NCBI RefSeq assembly: GCF_004331455.1 | Contig: NZ_SJJR01000006.1 | Coordinates: 186,001 to 250,000, forward strand | Length of the DNA stretch: 64,000 nucleotides | DNA from: Micromonospora zingiberis | Lineage (GTDB): Bacteria; Actinomycetota; Actinomycetes; Mycobacteriales; Micromonosporaceae | Direction: 5' to 3' | Shown here: in pieces, positions 35,118 through 44,486 of the stretch | How positions within the stretch are numbered: the stretch's first letter is position 1 | How the letters are laid out: each line of letters begins with the position of its first letter | The notes under the pieces: model-generated | The model's database searches: none | What the model was told of the DNA's origin: nothing | The model's input: the letters and a program-made list of their open reading frames with translations, nothing else | Position numbers and translations under genes: made by a program

Positions 35118-35270
35118 TCAGGCGGCGGTGAGCTGGGAGTCGGCGGCGGGTTCGGCGGCGGGCTCAGGGGTGTTCTCAAGCAGCCGAGCGCGGCGGCGCT
35201 CGGCCACCACGTCACGGATGCGCCGCTGCATCTGTCGTCGGATCCGGATTCGTTCGTTGTTGGTGATCAC
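35118..35270 (-). CDS. small basic protein of 50 residues, unknown
   Basis: A small gene supported mainly by its start: the GTG at 35268-35270 follows GGGGGAGGAG with 7-base spacing. The product is an Arg-rich amphipathic helix (RIRIRRQMQRRIRDVVAERRRARLLE) followed by an acidic, Ala/Pro-rich tail. That pattern would suit binding to nucleic acid or ribosomes, which is only inference. It lies tail-to-tail with dapE and is divergent from the LOG gene. The region upstream (35300-35390) is unusually AT-rich and probably carries both promoters. I do not recognise a family. Confidence 0.65.
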   Translation of the reverse strand: MITNNERIRIRRQMQRRIRDVVAERRRARLLENTPEPAAEPAADSQLTAA

Positions 35271-35410
35271 GCGTTGTCTCCTCCCCCGAAGCCGCGTGCC
35301 CGGGCATACCCGGTATATGAATAGTAAGACGTACGGGAAAGCGATTTGGTTGCACAAGATCACGAAGTGTTTGCCGAGTTCTGCGGCGCCACTCCACTAC
35401 GGTGGCTCCC

Positions 35411-36247
35411 ATGAGGCAGAGCAACCACCGCGAACCAGGACAGGAGCGGCATCGCGGCGCCGTCACGATGCGCCGGCAGGCGATTCCCGCCAGTACCGCA
35501 GACCAGGGGCTGCTGGACTCGCGGGCGCGGGCCGACTGGCGGACCAAGGACTCCTGGCGGGCGCTGCGCATCCTCTCCGAGTTCGTCGAGGGCTTCGACA
35601 CCCTCGCTGACCTGCCGCCAGCGGTCAGCGTCTTCGGCTCCGCCCGGAGCAAATCGGACAGCCCGGAGTGCCAGCTCGCTGAGGCGCTGGGTGCGGCACT
35701 GGCCCGGGCCGGCTACGCGGTCATCACCGGTGGTGGCCCGGGTGTGATGGAGGCGGCCAACCGGGGCGCGAGCGAGGCCGGTGGCCGCTCCGTCGGCCTC
35801 GGCATCGAGCTGCCCTTCGAGCAGGGCATCAACGACTGGGTCGACCTGGCGATCGACTTCCGCTACTTCTTCGCCCGCAAGACCATGTTCGTCAAGTACG
35901 CCCAGGCGTTCGTCGTCCTGCCCGGCGGCTTCGGCACCATGGACGAGCTGTTCGAGGCGCTCACCCTGGTGCAGACCGGCAAGGTCACCCGGTTCCCGGT
36001 GGTGCTGATGGGCGTCGACTACTGGCAGGGCCTGCTCGACTGGTTGCGCGACACCATGGCCGCCGAAGGCAAGATCGGGCCGGTCGACCTGGAGCTGATC
36101 TGCGTCACCGACGACGTCGCGGCGGCGGTGCGGCACATCGTGGAGGCCGAGGCCGCGCTCAGCTCCGAGCAGGAGGCGGTACGCGAGGACGCCGTGGCTC
36201 GTACCGCCGCCGACCAGCAGGCAGCCGCCAGCGAGTCGGAGCGCTGA
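35411..36247 (+). CDS. LOG-family (TIGR00730) Rossmann-fold protein, longer paralogue
   Basis: A 278-residue member of the LOG/cytokinin phosphoribohydrolase family. VSVFGSARS starts the Rossmann fold, VITGGGPGVMEAANRGA and LPGGFGTMDELFEALT are the signature motifs with the catalytic Glu, and SVGLGIELPFEQGIN is the intervening loop. Relatives hydrolyse nucleoside 5'-monophosphates to base and ribose phosphate. The N-terminal 60 and C-terminal 30 residues are extensions not found in minimal LOG proteins. The second LOG gene follows 4 bases downstream. An in-frame GTG at 35402 is a less likely start. Confidence 0.85.
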   Translation: MRQSNHREPGQERHRGAVTMRRQAIPASTADQGLLDSRARADWRTKDSWRALRILSEFVEGFDTLADLPPAVSVFGSARSKSDSPECQLAEALGAALARAGYAVITGGGPGVMEAANRGASEAGGRSVGLGIELPFEQGINDWVDLAIDFRYFFARKTMFVKYAQAFVVLPGGFGTMDELFEALTLVQTGKVTRFPVVLMGVDYWQGLLDWLRDTMAAEGKIGPVDLELICVTDDVAAAVRHIVEAEAALSSEQEAVREDAVARTAADQQAAASESER

Positions 36248-36251
36248 GCAG

Positions 36252-36797
36252 GTGGCGGCGATCTGCGTGTTCTGTGCCTCCTCCCGCACGCTCGACCAGC
36301 GTTGGCTGGACCTCGCGGCGGCCACCGGCGCGGAGATCGCCCGGCGCGGGCACACCCTGGTCAGCGGCGGGGGCTGCGTCGGGATGATGGGCGCGCTGGT
36401 GGACGGCGCCCGATCGGCGGGCGGCCGTACCGTCGGCGTGATCCCGCAGGCGCTGGTCGACCTGGAGGTGGCCGACCTCGGCTCCGACGAGCTGGTGGTC
36501 ACCGACTCGATGGCCAGCCGGAAGATCCTCATGATCGAGAAATCGGACGCCTTCCTCACGCTGCCCGGCGGCCTGGGCACGCTCGACGAGCTCTTCGAGG
36601 TCTGGACCACCGCCACGCTGGCGCTGCACCAGAAACCGATGGTCCTGGTGGATACCGACGGCTTCTACGGCCCGCTGCTGGACTGGCTACGCCAGCTGAC
36701 CGCCGAGACCTTCCTCAAGCCCGCCGGCTTCAACCTGCTCCAGCTCGCCGACACCGTCCCCACCGCCCTCGACGTCCTCGAATCCCGCCTCCCCTGA
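36252..36797 (+). CDS. LOG-family (TIGR00730) protein, short paralogue
   Basis: A 181-residue minimal LOG protein: ICVFCASSRTLDQRW, LVSGGGCVGMMGALVDGA and LTLPGGLGTLDELFEVWT give the nucleotide-binding and catalytic motifs. It corresponds in place and size to the LOG protein downstream of dapE in mycobacteria (Rv1205), whose relatives release free cytokinin-like adenines from the monophosphate. The GTG start at 36252 is 4 bases after the stop of the longer paralogue, so the two are likely co-translated and may form a heteromer; that last point is inference. Confidence 0.87.
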   Translation: MAAICVFCASSRTLDQRWLDLAAATGAEIARRGHTLVSGGGCVGMMGALVDGARSAGGRTVGVIPQALVDLEVADLGSDELVVTDSMASRKILMIEKSDAFLTLPGGLGTLDELFEVWTTATLALHQKPMVLVDTDGFYGPLLDWLRQLTAETFLKPAGFNLLQLADTVPTALDVLESRLP

Positions 36798-36940
36798 CCG
36801 CTCGCCCGCCAACGATCGCTTTCGGTTCGGCAGCGGTGGCGCGGCCGGCGCGGTGCTGGGCCGGGATTTCGACGTGAGCTGGGGCTCGGCGAGGGTGTGG
36901 CGCGGCCGGGGGTGTCGCAGGGCCGTGATGGGATGTCGGG

Positions 36941-39900
36941 ATGCAGGCGTACCGACTGGTGCGTCGGCCCGCCGGGCCGACCGAGGGAGACGGCCCGCCC
37001 GACGGGTTTTCCCCGGGCGAGGCTTCCTCGGATGCCGACCCGGCCCCGAGTCCAGCTGGGTCCGATGCCGGGCAGGCGGAGGTGGTCGCGCACACCAACG
37101 GGCCGATGCTGGTCCTCGGTGGACCGGGCACGGGAAAGACGCACGCCCTGGTCGAGGCGGTCACCAGCAGGGTCGCCGAGGGAGTCGATCCGGAACGGAT
37201 CCTGGTCCTCACCTTCAGCCGGCGGGGCGCCGCCGACCTGCGGCACCGCATCGAGGCCCGGATCGCCGCCGACGGCCAGCGGGTGCTGCGCGAGCCGCTG
37301 GTCCGGACCTTCCCGGCGTACGCCTTCGGGTTGTTGCGCCGCGCCGCCGCCGAGCGGGGTGAGCCGTCGCCCCGACTGCTCACCGGCCCGGAGCAGGATC
37401 TGATCATCCGTGAGCTGCTGGACGTGGTCGGCGAGGAGCCCGGCGACGACCCGGTCGGCTGGCCGGCGGATCTGCGTCCGGCGCTGCGCACCCGGGCCTT
37501 CGCGGCCCAGCTACGCGACCTGCTGATGCGGGCGGCCGAGCGCGGGGTGGGGCCGGTCCAGCTGGCCCGGCTCGGCGAGCGGTTGGGTCGGGCCGACTGG
37601 CCCGCCGCCGCGCGGTTCCTGCGCGAGTACGTCGCCGTGCTGGCCCTGCGGGACGTGGCCAACCGGGGTTCGGTCGCGTACGACCCGGCGGAGCTGGTCC
37701 GGGCCGCCACCGGGATGCTGCGGGACGATCCGGAGCTGCTGGCCGTGGAGCGGCGCCGACTGGCGTACGTCTACGTCGACGAACTGGCCGACACCGATCC
37801 CGCCCAGCTCGATCTGCTGGAGACGGTCGCGGGTGGCGGCCTGCCCCTGGTCGCGTTCGCCGATCCCGACTCGTCCACGTACGCCTTCCGGGGCGCCGAC
37901 CCGAGTGGCGTGACCACCTTCCCGCACCGCTTCCGGACCGCTTCCGGCGCGCCGGCCGCGCAGGTGCTGCTGACCACCAGTTACCGCTGCGGGCAGCGGC
38001 TGCTGTCCGCTTCCGCCCGACTGGCGCGGCGGCTGCGTGGCCCGGCGGCGCACCGCCGGATGCGCCCGCTGCCGGACGCGCCGCCGGGCGCGGTGGAGGT
38101 CCGTACCTTCCGGTCGGCCACCAGTGAGGCGGCCTGGCTGGCGCACGCGCTCCGCGAGGCGCATCTGCTCGGCGGGCTGCCCTGGGCGCGGATGGCGGTG
38201 CTGGTGCGTTCCACCGGCCGGCAGTTGCCCACGCTGCGTCGGGCCCTGCACGCGGCCGGCGTGCCGACCGTGGTGCACGGCGAGGATCTGCCGTTGCACC
38301 TGCAACCGGCGGTCGCGCCGCTGCTGCTCCTGCTGCGGTGCGCGCTGGAGCCGGACCGGCTCGACGAGGAGGCCGCGGTCGCGCTGCTGCACTCGCCGCT
38401 CGGTGGTGCCGATCCGCTGGCGGAGCGGCGGCTGCGGCAGGGCCTGCGGGCCCTTGCCCTGGCCAGGGGCGACCGTCGCCCCTCCGGCGAGTTGATCGTC
38501 GAGACCTTGCGCGATCCGGCCGAGTTGGCCGGTGTCGAGCGGCGCTGGGCCGAGCCGGCGCAGACCGTGGCGGGGCTGTTGGCCGTGGCCCGGGAGACGG
38601 CGGCCCGGCCGGGCGCCACCGTCGAGGACGTGCTCTGGGCGGTGTGGCGGGCCAGTGGCCTCGCCGAGTTGTGGTCGGCGGCGTTGACCCGGGGGCCGGC
38701 GGTGGCCGGTGAGGGTGATCTCGCCCGGCGTCGCCGGGCCGAGGCGGCCGACCGTGACCTGGACGCGGTGATGGTCCTCTTCGACGCCGCCGCCCGGTTC
38801 ACCGACCGGCTGCCCGGCGCGCGTACCGAGGTCTTCCTCGACCACGTGCTCGGCCAGGAGCTACCCGCCGACACCCTCGCGCCGACCGCCGATCGGGGCG
38901 ACGCGGTCCGGCTGCTCACCGCGCACGCGGCGAAGGGGCTGGAGTGGGATCTGGTGGCCGTCGCCGGTGTGCAGGAAGGTGTCTGGCCCGACCTGCGGCT
39001 GCGCGGCAGCCTGCTCGGCTCGGAGCGACTGGTGGACGTGCTGGCCGGCCGGGCCGACACGGCAGGCACGGCGGCCATCCTGGTCGGGCAGACCTCCGCC
39101 CTGCTGGACGAGGAGCGGCGGCTGTTCCACGTCGCGGTGACCCGGGCCCGGCGCCGGTTGCTGGTCAGTGCGGTCGCGTCGGCGGCGGTCGGCGGGGACG
39201 ACCACGAGGAGCAGCCCAGCCGCTTCCTCTACGAACTCGGGCCCACCGACACCCCCACCGACGGTGCGGCGACCGGCGGGGGACCGGGACCCGACCCGCT
39301 GGACCAGCCGCCGACCGGCCCGGCGGGCGCGGCGGTTGGCCCAATGGGCCAGGGGCTGCGGGATGGGCCAACGGGCCAGGAGCCCAGCGCCGGGTCGGCG
39401 GAGCTGGGGGAGTCCGACGTCGAGCCGGTCGGGCCGCGTACCTTGCCGGTGAGCCGGCCGCCACGGGCGCTCACCCTGCCCGCACTGGTGGCGGAGCTGC
39501 GTACCGCCCTGGTCGACTCCGCCGCGCCGCTTGCCCGGCGGCGGGCCGCGGCGGCCGAGCTGGCCCGGCTGGGCGCCGCCGGAGTGTCCGGGGCGCATCC
39601 CGACGACTGGTGGGGGCTGCGACCACTGTCCGACGACCGGCCGCTGGTCGACGAGGGGGAACCGGTCCGGGTCACCCCGTCGGGCATGGAGAGCGCGTTG
39701 CGGTGCAGCCTGCGCTGGCTGCTGGAGCGGCACGGCGGCAGCGCGTCGGCCAGTACCGCGCAGGGGGTCGGCAACCTGGTGCACGCGGCGGCGATGCTCG
39801 CCGAGGACGCTCGCGCCGACCGGGGTGCGCTGCTGGACTACGTGGCGGCCCGGTTCGACGCGATCGAGCTGGCCGCCCGTTGGATGGTGGGTCCGGAACG

Positions 39901-40462
39901 GGCCCGCGCCGAGGCGATGGTCGACAAGCTGTTGCGCTGGTTGGCTGCCAACCCACGCCGGCTGCTCGCCATCGAGCACGAGTTCGCGGTACGCCTCGAC
40001 GACCCGAACCGGCCCGTCGACCTGGTCGGCCGGGTGGATCGGCTGGAGGTGGACGAGGCCGGGCGGCTGGTGGTGATCGACCTCAAGACCGGCAAGTCCA
40101 CCACTGTCACCGAACGTGAGGTGGCCGAGCACCCACAGCTCGGCGCGTACCAGGCGGCGGTGGAGGCGGGGGCGTTCGCCGAGTTCGGCGACGAGTCGGG
40201 CGGGGCGGCCCTGGTGCAGCTCGGCACCGGTGCGCGTGACGCGCGGGAGCAGGCCCAGCCACCGGCCACCGACGGGCCCGAGGCCGGCTGGGCCACCGCC
40301 CTGGTCCGCCGCACCGCCGATACGATGGCCGCGTCCACCTTCGCCGCGGTCGCCAACTCGAAGTGTCGGGTCTGCCCGGTGCGCACCAGTTGCCCGGTGT
40401 CCGGCCAGGGGCGGCAGGTGGTCGAGCCGCCGACCGTGCGTCGACCCGACCGCGAGGAGTGA
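36941..40462 (+). CDS. adnA: AdnA-like helicase-nuclease subunit (UvrD-like motor, Fe-S RecB-like nuclease)
   Basis: The 1173-residue protein has an N-terminal UvrD-type motor (Walker A GGPGTGKTH from residue 60; LVLTFSRRGAADLRHR; VYVDELADTDPAQLDLL as motif II; LTAHAAKGLEWDLVAV and LFHVAVTRARRRL late motifs). The C-terminal nuclease has GRVDRLEVDEAGRLVVIDLKTGK (D1047, K1049) framed by Cys922 and CRVCPVRTSC (Cys1142, 1145, 1151), the four-Cys iron-sulfur pattern. AdnAB is the actinobacterial end-resection machine for double-strand breaks. The motor and nuclease are joined by a Gly/Pro-rich linker near residues 765-830. adnB follows with two bases between stop and start. Confidence 0.9.
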   Translation: MQAYRLVRRPAGPTEGDGPPDGFSPGEASSDADPAPSPAGSDAGQAEVVAHTNGPMLVLGGPGTGKTHALVEAVTSRVAEGVDPERILVLTFSRRGAADLRHRIEARIAADGQRVLREPLVRTFPAYAFGLLRRAAAERGEPSPRLLTGPEQDLIIRELLDVVGEEPGDDPVGWPADLRPALRTRAFAAQLRDLLMRAAERGVGPVQLARLGERLGRADWPAAARFLREYVAVLALRDVANRGSVAYDPAELVRAATGMLRDDPELLAVERRRLAYVYVDELADTDPAQLDLLETVAGGGLPLVAFADPDSSTYAFRGADPSGVTTFPHRFRTASGAPAAQVLLTTSYRCGQRLLSASARLARRLRGPAAHRRMRPLPDAPPGAVEVRTFRSATSEAAWLAHALREAHLLGGLPWARMAVLVRSTGRQLPTLRRALHAAGVPTVVHGEDLPLHLQPAVAPLLLLLRCALEPDRLDEEAAVALLHSPLGGADPLAERRLRQGLRALALARGDRRPSGELIVETLRDPAELAGVERRWAEPAQTVAGLLAVARETAARPGATVEDVLWAVWRASGLAELWSAALTRGPAVAGEGDLARRRRAEAADRDLDAVMVLFDAAARFTDRLPGARTEVFLDHVLGQELPADTLAPTADRGDAVRLLTAHAAKGLEWDLVAVAGVQEGVWPDLRLRGSLLGSERLVDVLAGRADTAGTAAILVGQTSALLDEERRLFHVAVTRARRRLLVSAVASAAVGGDDHEEQPSRFLYELGPTDTPTDGAATGGGPGPDPLDQPPTGPAGAAVGPMGQGLRDGPTGQEPSAGSAELGESDVEPVGPRTLPVSRPPRALTLPALVAELRTALVDSAAPLARRRAAAAELARLGAAGVSGAHPDDWWGLRPLSDDRPLVDEGEPVRVTPSGMESALRCSLRWLLERHGGSASASTAQGVGNLVHAAAMLAEDARADRGALLDYVAARFDAIELAARWMVGPERARAEAMVDKLLRWLAANPRRLLAIEHEFAVRLDDPNRPVDLVGRVDRLEVDEAGRLVVIDLKTGKSTTVTEREVAEHPQLGAYQAAVEAGAFAEFGDESGGAALVQLGTGARDAREQAQPPATDGPEAGWATALVRRTADTMAASTFAAVANSKCRVCPVRTSCPVSGQGRQVVEPPTVRRPDREE

Positions 40463-40464
40463 GC

Positions 40465-43400
40465 GTGCCAGCCGGCGAAGCAGGCAGCATGACCCAGCCT
40501 GCCCTGTTCAGTCCGGGTGCGCCGACTCCCCGGGCGGCCGACTCCGGCCCGCGGTACACCCCGGTGGAGTTGGCGAAGCTGCTCCGCCTGCCGGCGCCGA
40601 CCCGGGAGCAGGCGGCGATCATCGCCGCGCCGGTGGAGCCGCTGCTGGTGGTCGCGGGCGCCGGCTCGGGCAAGACCGAGACGATGGCCGCCCGGGTGGT
40701 GTGGCTGGTGGCCAACTCGTACGTGCGGCCGGAGCAGGTGCTCGGCCTCACCTTCACCCGCAAGGCCGCCGGTGAGCTGGCGCACCGGGTGCGTACCCGG
40801 CTCGACCAGTTGGTCCGCCGCCTCGGCCGGCGCGGGCGTGATCCGCTCGACGACCCGCTGGCCGGGGAGCCGACGGTGGCCACCTACCACTCGTACGCCG
40901 GCCGGATCGTCACCGAGCACGGCCTGCGAGCCGGCTACGAGCCGTCCACCCGGCTGCTCACCGAGGCCTCCCGTTGGCAACTGGTGGACCTCATCGTGCG
41001 CAACTACGACGGTGACATGGCCGAGGTGGACCGGATGCCGAGCACGGTCACCGACGCGGTGTTGGCCCTCGCCGGGGAGCTGGACGAGCACCTGGTCGAG
41101 CCGGACGAGCTGGCCGCCTGGACGGGCCGGTTCTTCGCCGACGTGCAGTCCCGCCCCGGCCGGGTCTACGCCGACGTGCGCAAGGCCCTCGCCCTCCAGC
41201 AGACCCGGCTGAAGCTGCTGCCGCTGGTGCGCGCCTACGCCCGCCGCAAGGACGACTTCGAGGCGATGGACTTCGCCGACCAGTTGGCCCGGGCCGCCCG
41301 GGTGGCCCGCGACCATCCCGGTGTCGGCGAGATCGAACGGGGCCGGTACCGCGTGGTGCTGCTCGACGAGTACCAGGACACCAGCCACGCCCAGGTGGTG
41401 CTGCTGCGGGCACTGTTCGGCGGTGGGCATCCGGTGACCGCCGTGGGTGACCCCTGCCAGTCCATCTACGGCTGGCGGGGAGCCAGCGCCGGCACCCTGG
41501 ACCGCTTCCCGACCGAGTTCGCCCGAGCTGGCGGGGAACCGGCGCGGGTGCTCGGGTTGACCACCAGTTGGCGCAACCGTCCGGAGATCCTGGCGGTGGC
41601 GAACGCGCTGGCCACCCCGTTGCGCGCCGCCGGTGCCCGGGTGCCCGAGCTGCACGCCGCGCTCAGTGTCGACGATCCCATCGCGCACCGCAGCCCGCGC
41701 GGTGTCGCTGCCGGCACCGTGCACTGTGCCCTGCTGTCGACGTACGCCGACGAGGCCGACTGGATCGCCGACAGCCTGCTGGCGGCCTGGCAGGGGGCGG
41801 CCCGGATGCCCGGGGTGCTGCCCGAGCAGATCCCGGTCACCGCCCGCCCGACCACGGCCGTGCTGGTCCGGCTGCGCAGCCAGATCCCGGCGCTTGCCGC
41901 CGCGTTGCGGGAGCGCGGACTACCGGTCGAGGTGGTCGGGCTGGGTGGTCTGCTGGACACCCCGGAGGTCCGCGACGTGGTGTGCACGCTGCGTGTACTG
42001 GCCGACCCGACCGACGGGGCCGCGTTGTTGCGCCTGCTGACCGGGGCACGGTGGCGGATCGGGCCGCGGGACCTGGTCGCGCTGCACCGCCGGGCCCGGG
42101 CCATCGCCACCGCCCGTCGCCAACTCGCCGACGACGGTGACCCGGAGATCGTTCCGGATCGCCTGGACGAGGCGACCCTGGTCGAGGCGCTGGCCGACCT
42201 CGGTCCGGCGCAGGCGTACTCGGCCGAGGGGTATGCGCGGTTGCGTGCGTACGCCCGGGAGTTGGGCCTGCTCCGCTACCGGCTGGACCAGTCCCTGCCG
42301 GAGCTGATCGCGGACATCGAGCGGACCACCGGCCTGGACGTGGAGGTGGCGGTACGGGCGGGTGGCGACGGCGCCGGTGACGCCGGCCTGGCCCGGGGGC
42401 ACCTGGACGCGCTGGGCGACGTGGCGGCCCGGTTCAGCGGGGAAACTCCGGGCGCCACGCTCGCCGGCTTCCTGGCCTATCTCGCCGCCGCCGAGGACGA
42501 GGAGCGCGGGCTCGCCCCGGGCGAGGTGGAGGTGGTCGAGGGAGCGGTGCAGATCCTCACCGCGCACGCGGCCAAGGGGCTGGAATGGGATGTCGTCTCG
42601 GTGGCGGGGCTGAGCAGCGGCGTGTGGCCGGGGCCGGTACGCAACTCCGATCACTGGCTCGGTGGGCTGGGCGTACTGCCGTTTCCGCTGCGCGGCGACG
42701 CCGACGGCCTGCCCGAACTGGACCTGGCCGAGGCCGCCGACCAGCGGGCGGTGGCCCGTACGATGGCGGACTTCACCGACGCCTGGCGGGCCCACGACGA
42801 GCGGGAGGAACGGCGGCTGGCGTACGTGGCGGTCACCCGGCCACGGCGGCTGTTGCTCTGCTCCGGCCACTGGTGGGGGGAGGGCACCAAACGACCGCGT
42901 GGACCGTCGGCGTTGCTGCGCGAGGTGCACGACGCCTGCCTGGACGCCGGGGCCGGTCACCTGGTCGACGAGTGGGCGCCCGAACCGGCGCCCGACGCGG
43001 CCAACCCGACCACCGAGGTGGTGCTGCGGGCCGAGTGGCCGGCGGACCCGCTGGGCGTACGCCGGCCGGTGTTGGCCGAGGCGGCGGCGCTGGTGCGCCG
43101 GTTCCTGACCGACGGTGGCGATGCCGCCGGTCCGGACGACCCGGCGGCGGTGGACCCGGAGGTGGCCAGGTGGCGGCGGGAGGCCGACCTGTTGCTGGCC
43201 GAGCGGGCGGAGCTGAGCCGGTTGTCCGGCCCGATCGACGTGGCGTTGCCCGCCCACCTGTCGGTGACGCAGCTGGTCACGTTGCGTCGGGATCCGGCGG
43301 CGCTGGCCCGTACGCTGCGCCGCCCGCTGCCCGCCGAACCGAACCCGTACGCCCGCCGGGGCACCGCCTTCCACGCCTGGTTGGAGCAGCGGTTCGGGGC

Positions 43401-43845
43401 GGATCGGCTGCTCGACACCGACGAGTTGCCCGGTGCGGCCGACGCCGACGCGGCGCCGGACGAGGCGTTGGCCGAGCTTCAGCGACGCTTCCTGGCCAGC
43501 GAGTGGGCCGACCGTACGCCGGTCGAGGTCGAGGTGCCGTTCGCCACGGTGATCGGTGGCGTGGTGGTGCGTGGCCGCATGGATGCGGTGTTCCGCCGGC
43601 CGGGGGATCGCTTCGACGTGGTCGACTGGAAGACCGGCGCCCGGCCGACCGGTGCCCCCGCCGAGGTGGCCGCCGTGCAGTTGGCGGTCTACCGGCTGGC
43701 CTGGGCCGAGCTGGCCGGAGTGCCGGTCGACCGGGTCGGCGCGGCCTTCCACTATGTGCGGGAGGGAGCCACCGTCCGTCCGGCGGATCTGCTCGACCTC
43801 GACGGGCTCACCGCGTTGATCACCTCGGTTCCGGCGCTGTCCTGA
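40465..43845 (+). CDS. adnB: AdnB-like helicase-nuclease subunit
   Basis: The second subunit (1126 residues from the GTG at 40465) has a full UvrD-type motor: AGAGSGKTETMAARVV, LTFTRKAAGELAHR, VVLLDEYQDTSHAQVV (intact motif II), GDPCQSIYGWRGAS, LTAHAAKGLEWDVVSVAG and YVAVTRPRRLL. The C-terminal RecB-type nuclease has GRMDAVFRRPGDRFDVVDWKTG and QLAVYRLAWAEL; no iron-sulfur Cys set is visible, unlike AdnA. GAGGAG 5-6 bases before the GTG supports this start; an ATG at 40489 is the alternative. The cspA promoter begins 5 bases after the stop. Confidence 0.9.
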   Translation: MPAGEAGSMTQPALFSPGAPTPRAADSGPRYTPVELAKLLRLPAPTREQAAIIAAPVEPLLVVAGAGSGKTETMAARVVWLVANSYVRPEQVLGLTFTRKAAGELAHRVRTRLDQLVRRLGRRGRDPLDDPLAGEPTVATYHSYAGRIVTEHGLRAGYEPSTRLLTEASRWQLVDLIVRNYDGDMAEVDRMPSTVTDAVLALAGELDEHLVEPDELAAWTGRFFADVQSRPGRVYADVRKALALQQTRLKLLPLVRAYARRKDDFEAMDFADQLARAARVARDHPGVGEIERGRYRVVLLDEYQDTSHAQVVLLRALFGGGHPVTAVGDPCQSIYGWRGASAGTLDRFPTEFARAGGEPARVLGLTTSWRNRPEILAVANALATPLRAAGARVPELHAALSVDDPIAHRSPRGVAAGTVHCALLSTYADEADWIADSLLAAWQGAARMPGVLPEQIPVTARPTTAVLVRLRSQIPALAAALRERGLPVEVVGLGGLLDTPEVRDVVCTLRVLADPTDGAALLRLLTGARWRIGPRDLVALHRRARAIATARRQLADDGDPEIVPDRLDEATLVEALADLGPAQAYSAEGYARLRAYARELGLLRYRLDQSLPELIADIERTTGLDVEVAVRAGGDGAGDAGLARGHLDALGDVAARFSGETPGATLAGFLAYLAAAEDEERGLAPGEVEVVEGAVQILTAHAAKGLEWDVVSVAGLSSGVWPGPVRNSDHWLGGLGVLPFPLRGDADGLPELDLAEAADQRAVARTMADFTDAWRAHDEREERRLAYVAVTRPRRLLLCSGHWWGEGTKRPRGPSALLREVHDACLDAGAGHLVDEWAPEPAPDAANPTTEVVLRAEWPADPLGVRRPVLAEAAALVRRFLTDGGDAAGPDDPAAVDPEVARWRREADLLLAERAELSRLSGPIDVALPAHLSVTQLVTLRRDPAALARTLRRPLPAEPNPYARRGTAFHAWLEQRFGADRLLDTDELPGAADADAAPDEALAELQRRFLASEWADRTPVEVEVPFATVIGGVVVRGRMDAVFRRPGDRFDVVDWKTGARPTGAPAEVAAVQLAVYRLAWAELAGVPVDRVGAAFHYVREGATVRPADLLDLDGLTALITSVPALS

Positions 43846-43849
43846 ACTG

Positions 43850-43878
43850 CTGACGGTTGGCCGGATCCGTGGTAGAGT
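43850..43878 (+). promoter_or_regulatory. cspA promoter, -35 CTGACG, 17-base spacer, -10 TAGAGT
   Basis: The -35 hexamer lies at 43850-43855 and the -10 at 43873-43878 with the optimal 17-base spacing. Both are close to the housekeeping sigma consensus. Transcription should start near 43885, giving a 5' UTR of about 195 nucleotides before cspA. Confidence 0.7.
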
Positions 43879-43911
43879 GCCCCGCGTTGCAGTTTTGGTT
43901 ACCAGCTCTGT

Positions 43912-43944
43912 GTGCGCCTGGCGGATACGTGGCCCCAGGCGCAC
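43912..43944 (+). promoter_or_regulatory. hairpin in the cspA 5' UTR
   Basis: GTGCGCCTGG (43912-43921) pairs perfectly with CCAGGCGCAC (43935-43944) around a 13-base loop. Long structured leaders of cold-shock genes control translation with temperature in other bacteria. A similar role is inferred here from position and length only. Confidence 0.55.
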
Positions 43945-44079
43945 TTTGTTGTGTCCGGAGTTCTCCGGGCGGGGCGACCAGAAGCGACAGGTGTTCCGGG
44001 CAGGTCCGCCCGGCGCATTCCTCTCTCCGACCCCGCAACCGGTGCGGGTTCGACGTTCCGTCAAGGAGACGTAACAAGC

Positions 44080-44283
44080 ATGGCTATTGGCACCGTCAAG
44101 TGGTTCAACGCTGACAAGGGCTTCGGCTTCATCACCCCGGACGGCGGCGGCGCCGACGTCTTCGCCCACTTCTCGGCGATCCAGTCCTCCGGCTACCGGA
44201 GCCTGGACGAGAACCAGCGGGTGGAGTTCGAGGTCGTCCAGGGCCAGAAGGGCCCGCAGGCGGAGAACATCCGCCCGCTCTGA
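44080..44283 (+). CDS. cold-shock protein, CspA family
   Basis: A 67-residue single cold-shock domain. The RNA-binding motifs RNP1 (KGFGFI) and RNP2 (VFAHFSAI) are intact in [32 protein letters not shown]. It acts as a single-strand nucleic acid chaperone. AAGGAGA lies 12 bases before the ATG, which follows a ~195-nt structured leader from its own promoter. A perfect 19-bp hairpin follows the gene, so it is likely a single-gene transcript of high abundance. Confidence 0.95.
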   Translation: MAIGTVKWFNADKGFGFITPDGGGADVFAHFSAIQSSGYRSLDENQRVEFEVVQGQKGPQAENIRPL

Positions 44284-44309
44284 TCCAGAGCGGCACTGCC
44301 TGACCGTAG

Positions 44310-44358
44310 ACGGTCGGGTCGCCTCCGGTGAACGTCTGGCCGGAGGCGACCCGACCGT
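44310..44358 (+). terminator. perfect 19-bp hairpin downstream of cspA
   Basis: Arms 44310-44328 and 44340-44358 (ACGGTCGGGTCGCCTCCGG and its complement) pair perfectly around an 11-base loop, 27 bases after the cspA stop. It is a GC-only, no-U-tract terminator, and may also protect the 3' end of the abundant cspA mRNA. Confidence 0.8.
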
Positions 44359-44486
44359 TCGCACATCCGGCGCCATTCGCCGGAACCTGAGTCGGGAATC
44401 AGCAGTCCGAGCGTCGGGTGGGCGACTGCCAGCCACCGTTGCGCCGGGGAAGGCTGGGCTCGGGGCAAGTGCAGGGGGGCGGCGCG

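Noticed and set aside
36941..43845. RecBCD or AddAB complex
   Set aside because: Both subunits have a UvrD-like motor plus a C-terminal nuclease of similar size, with Fe-S Cys in the first, which fits AdnAB and not RecBCD or AddAB.
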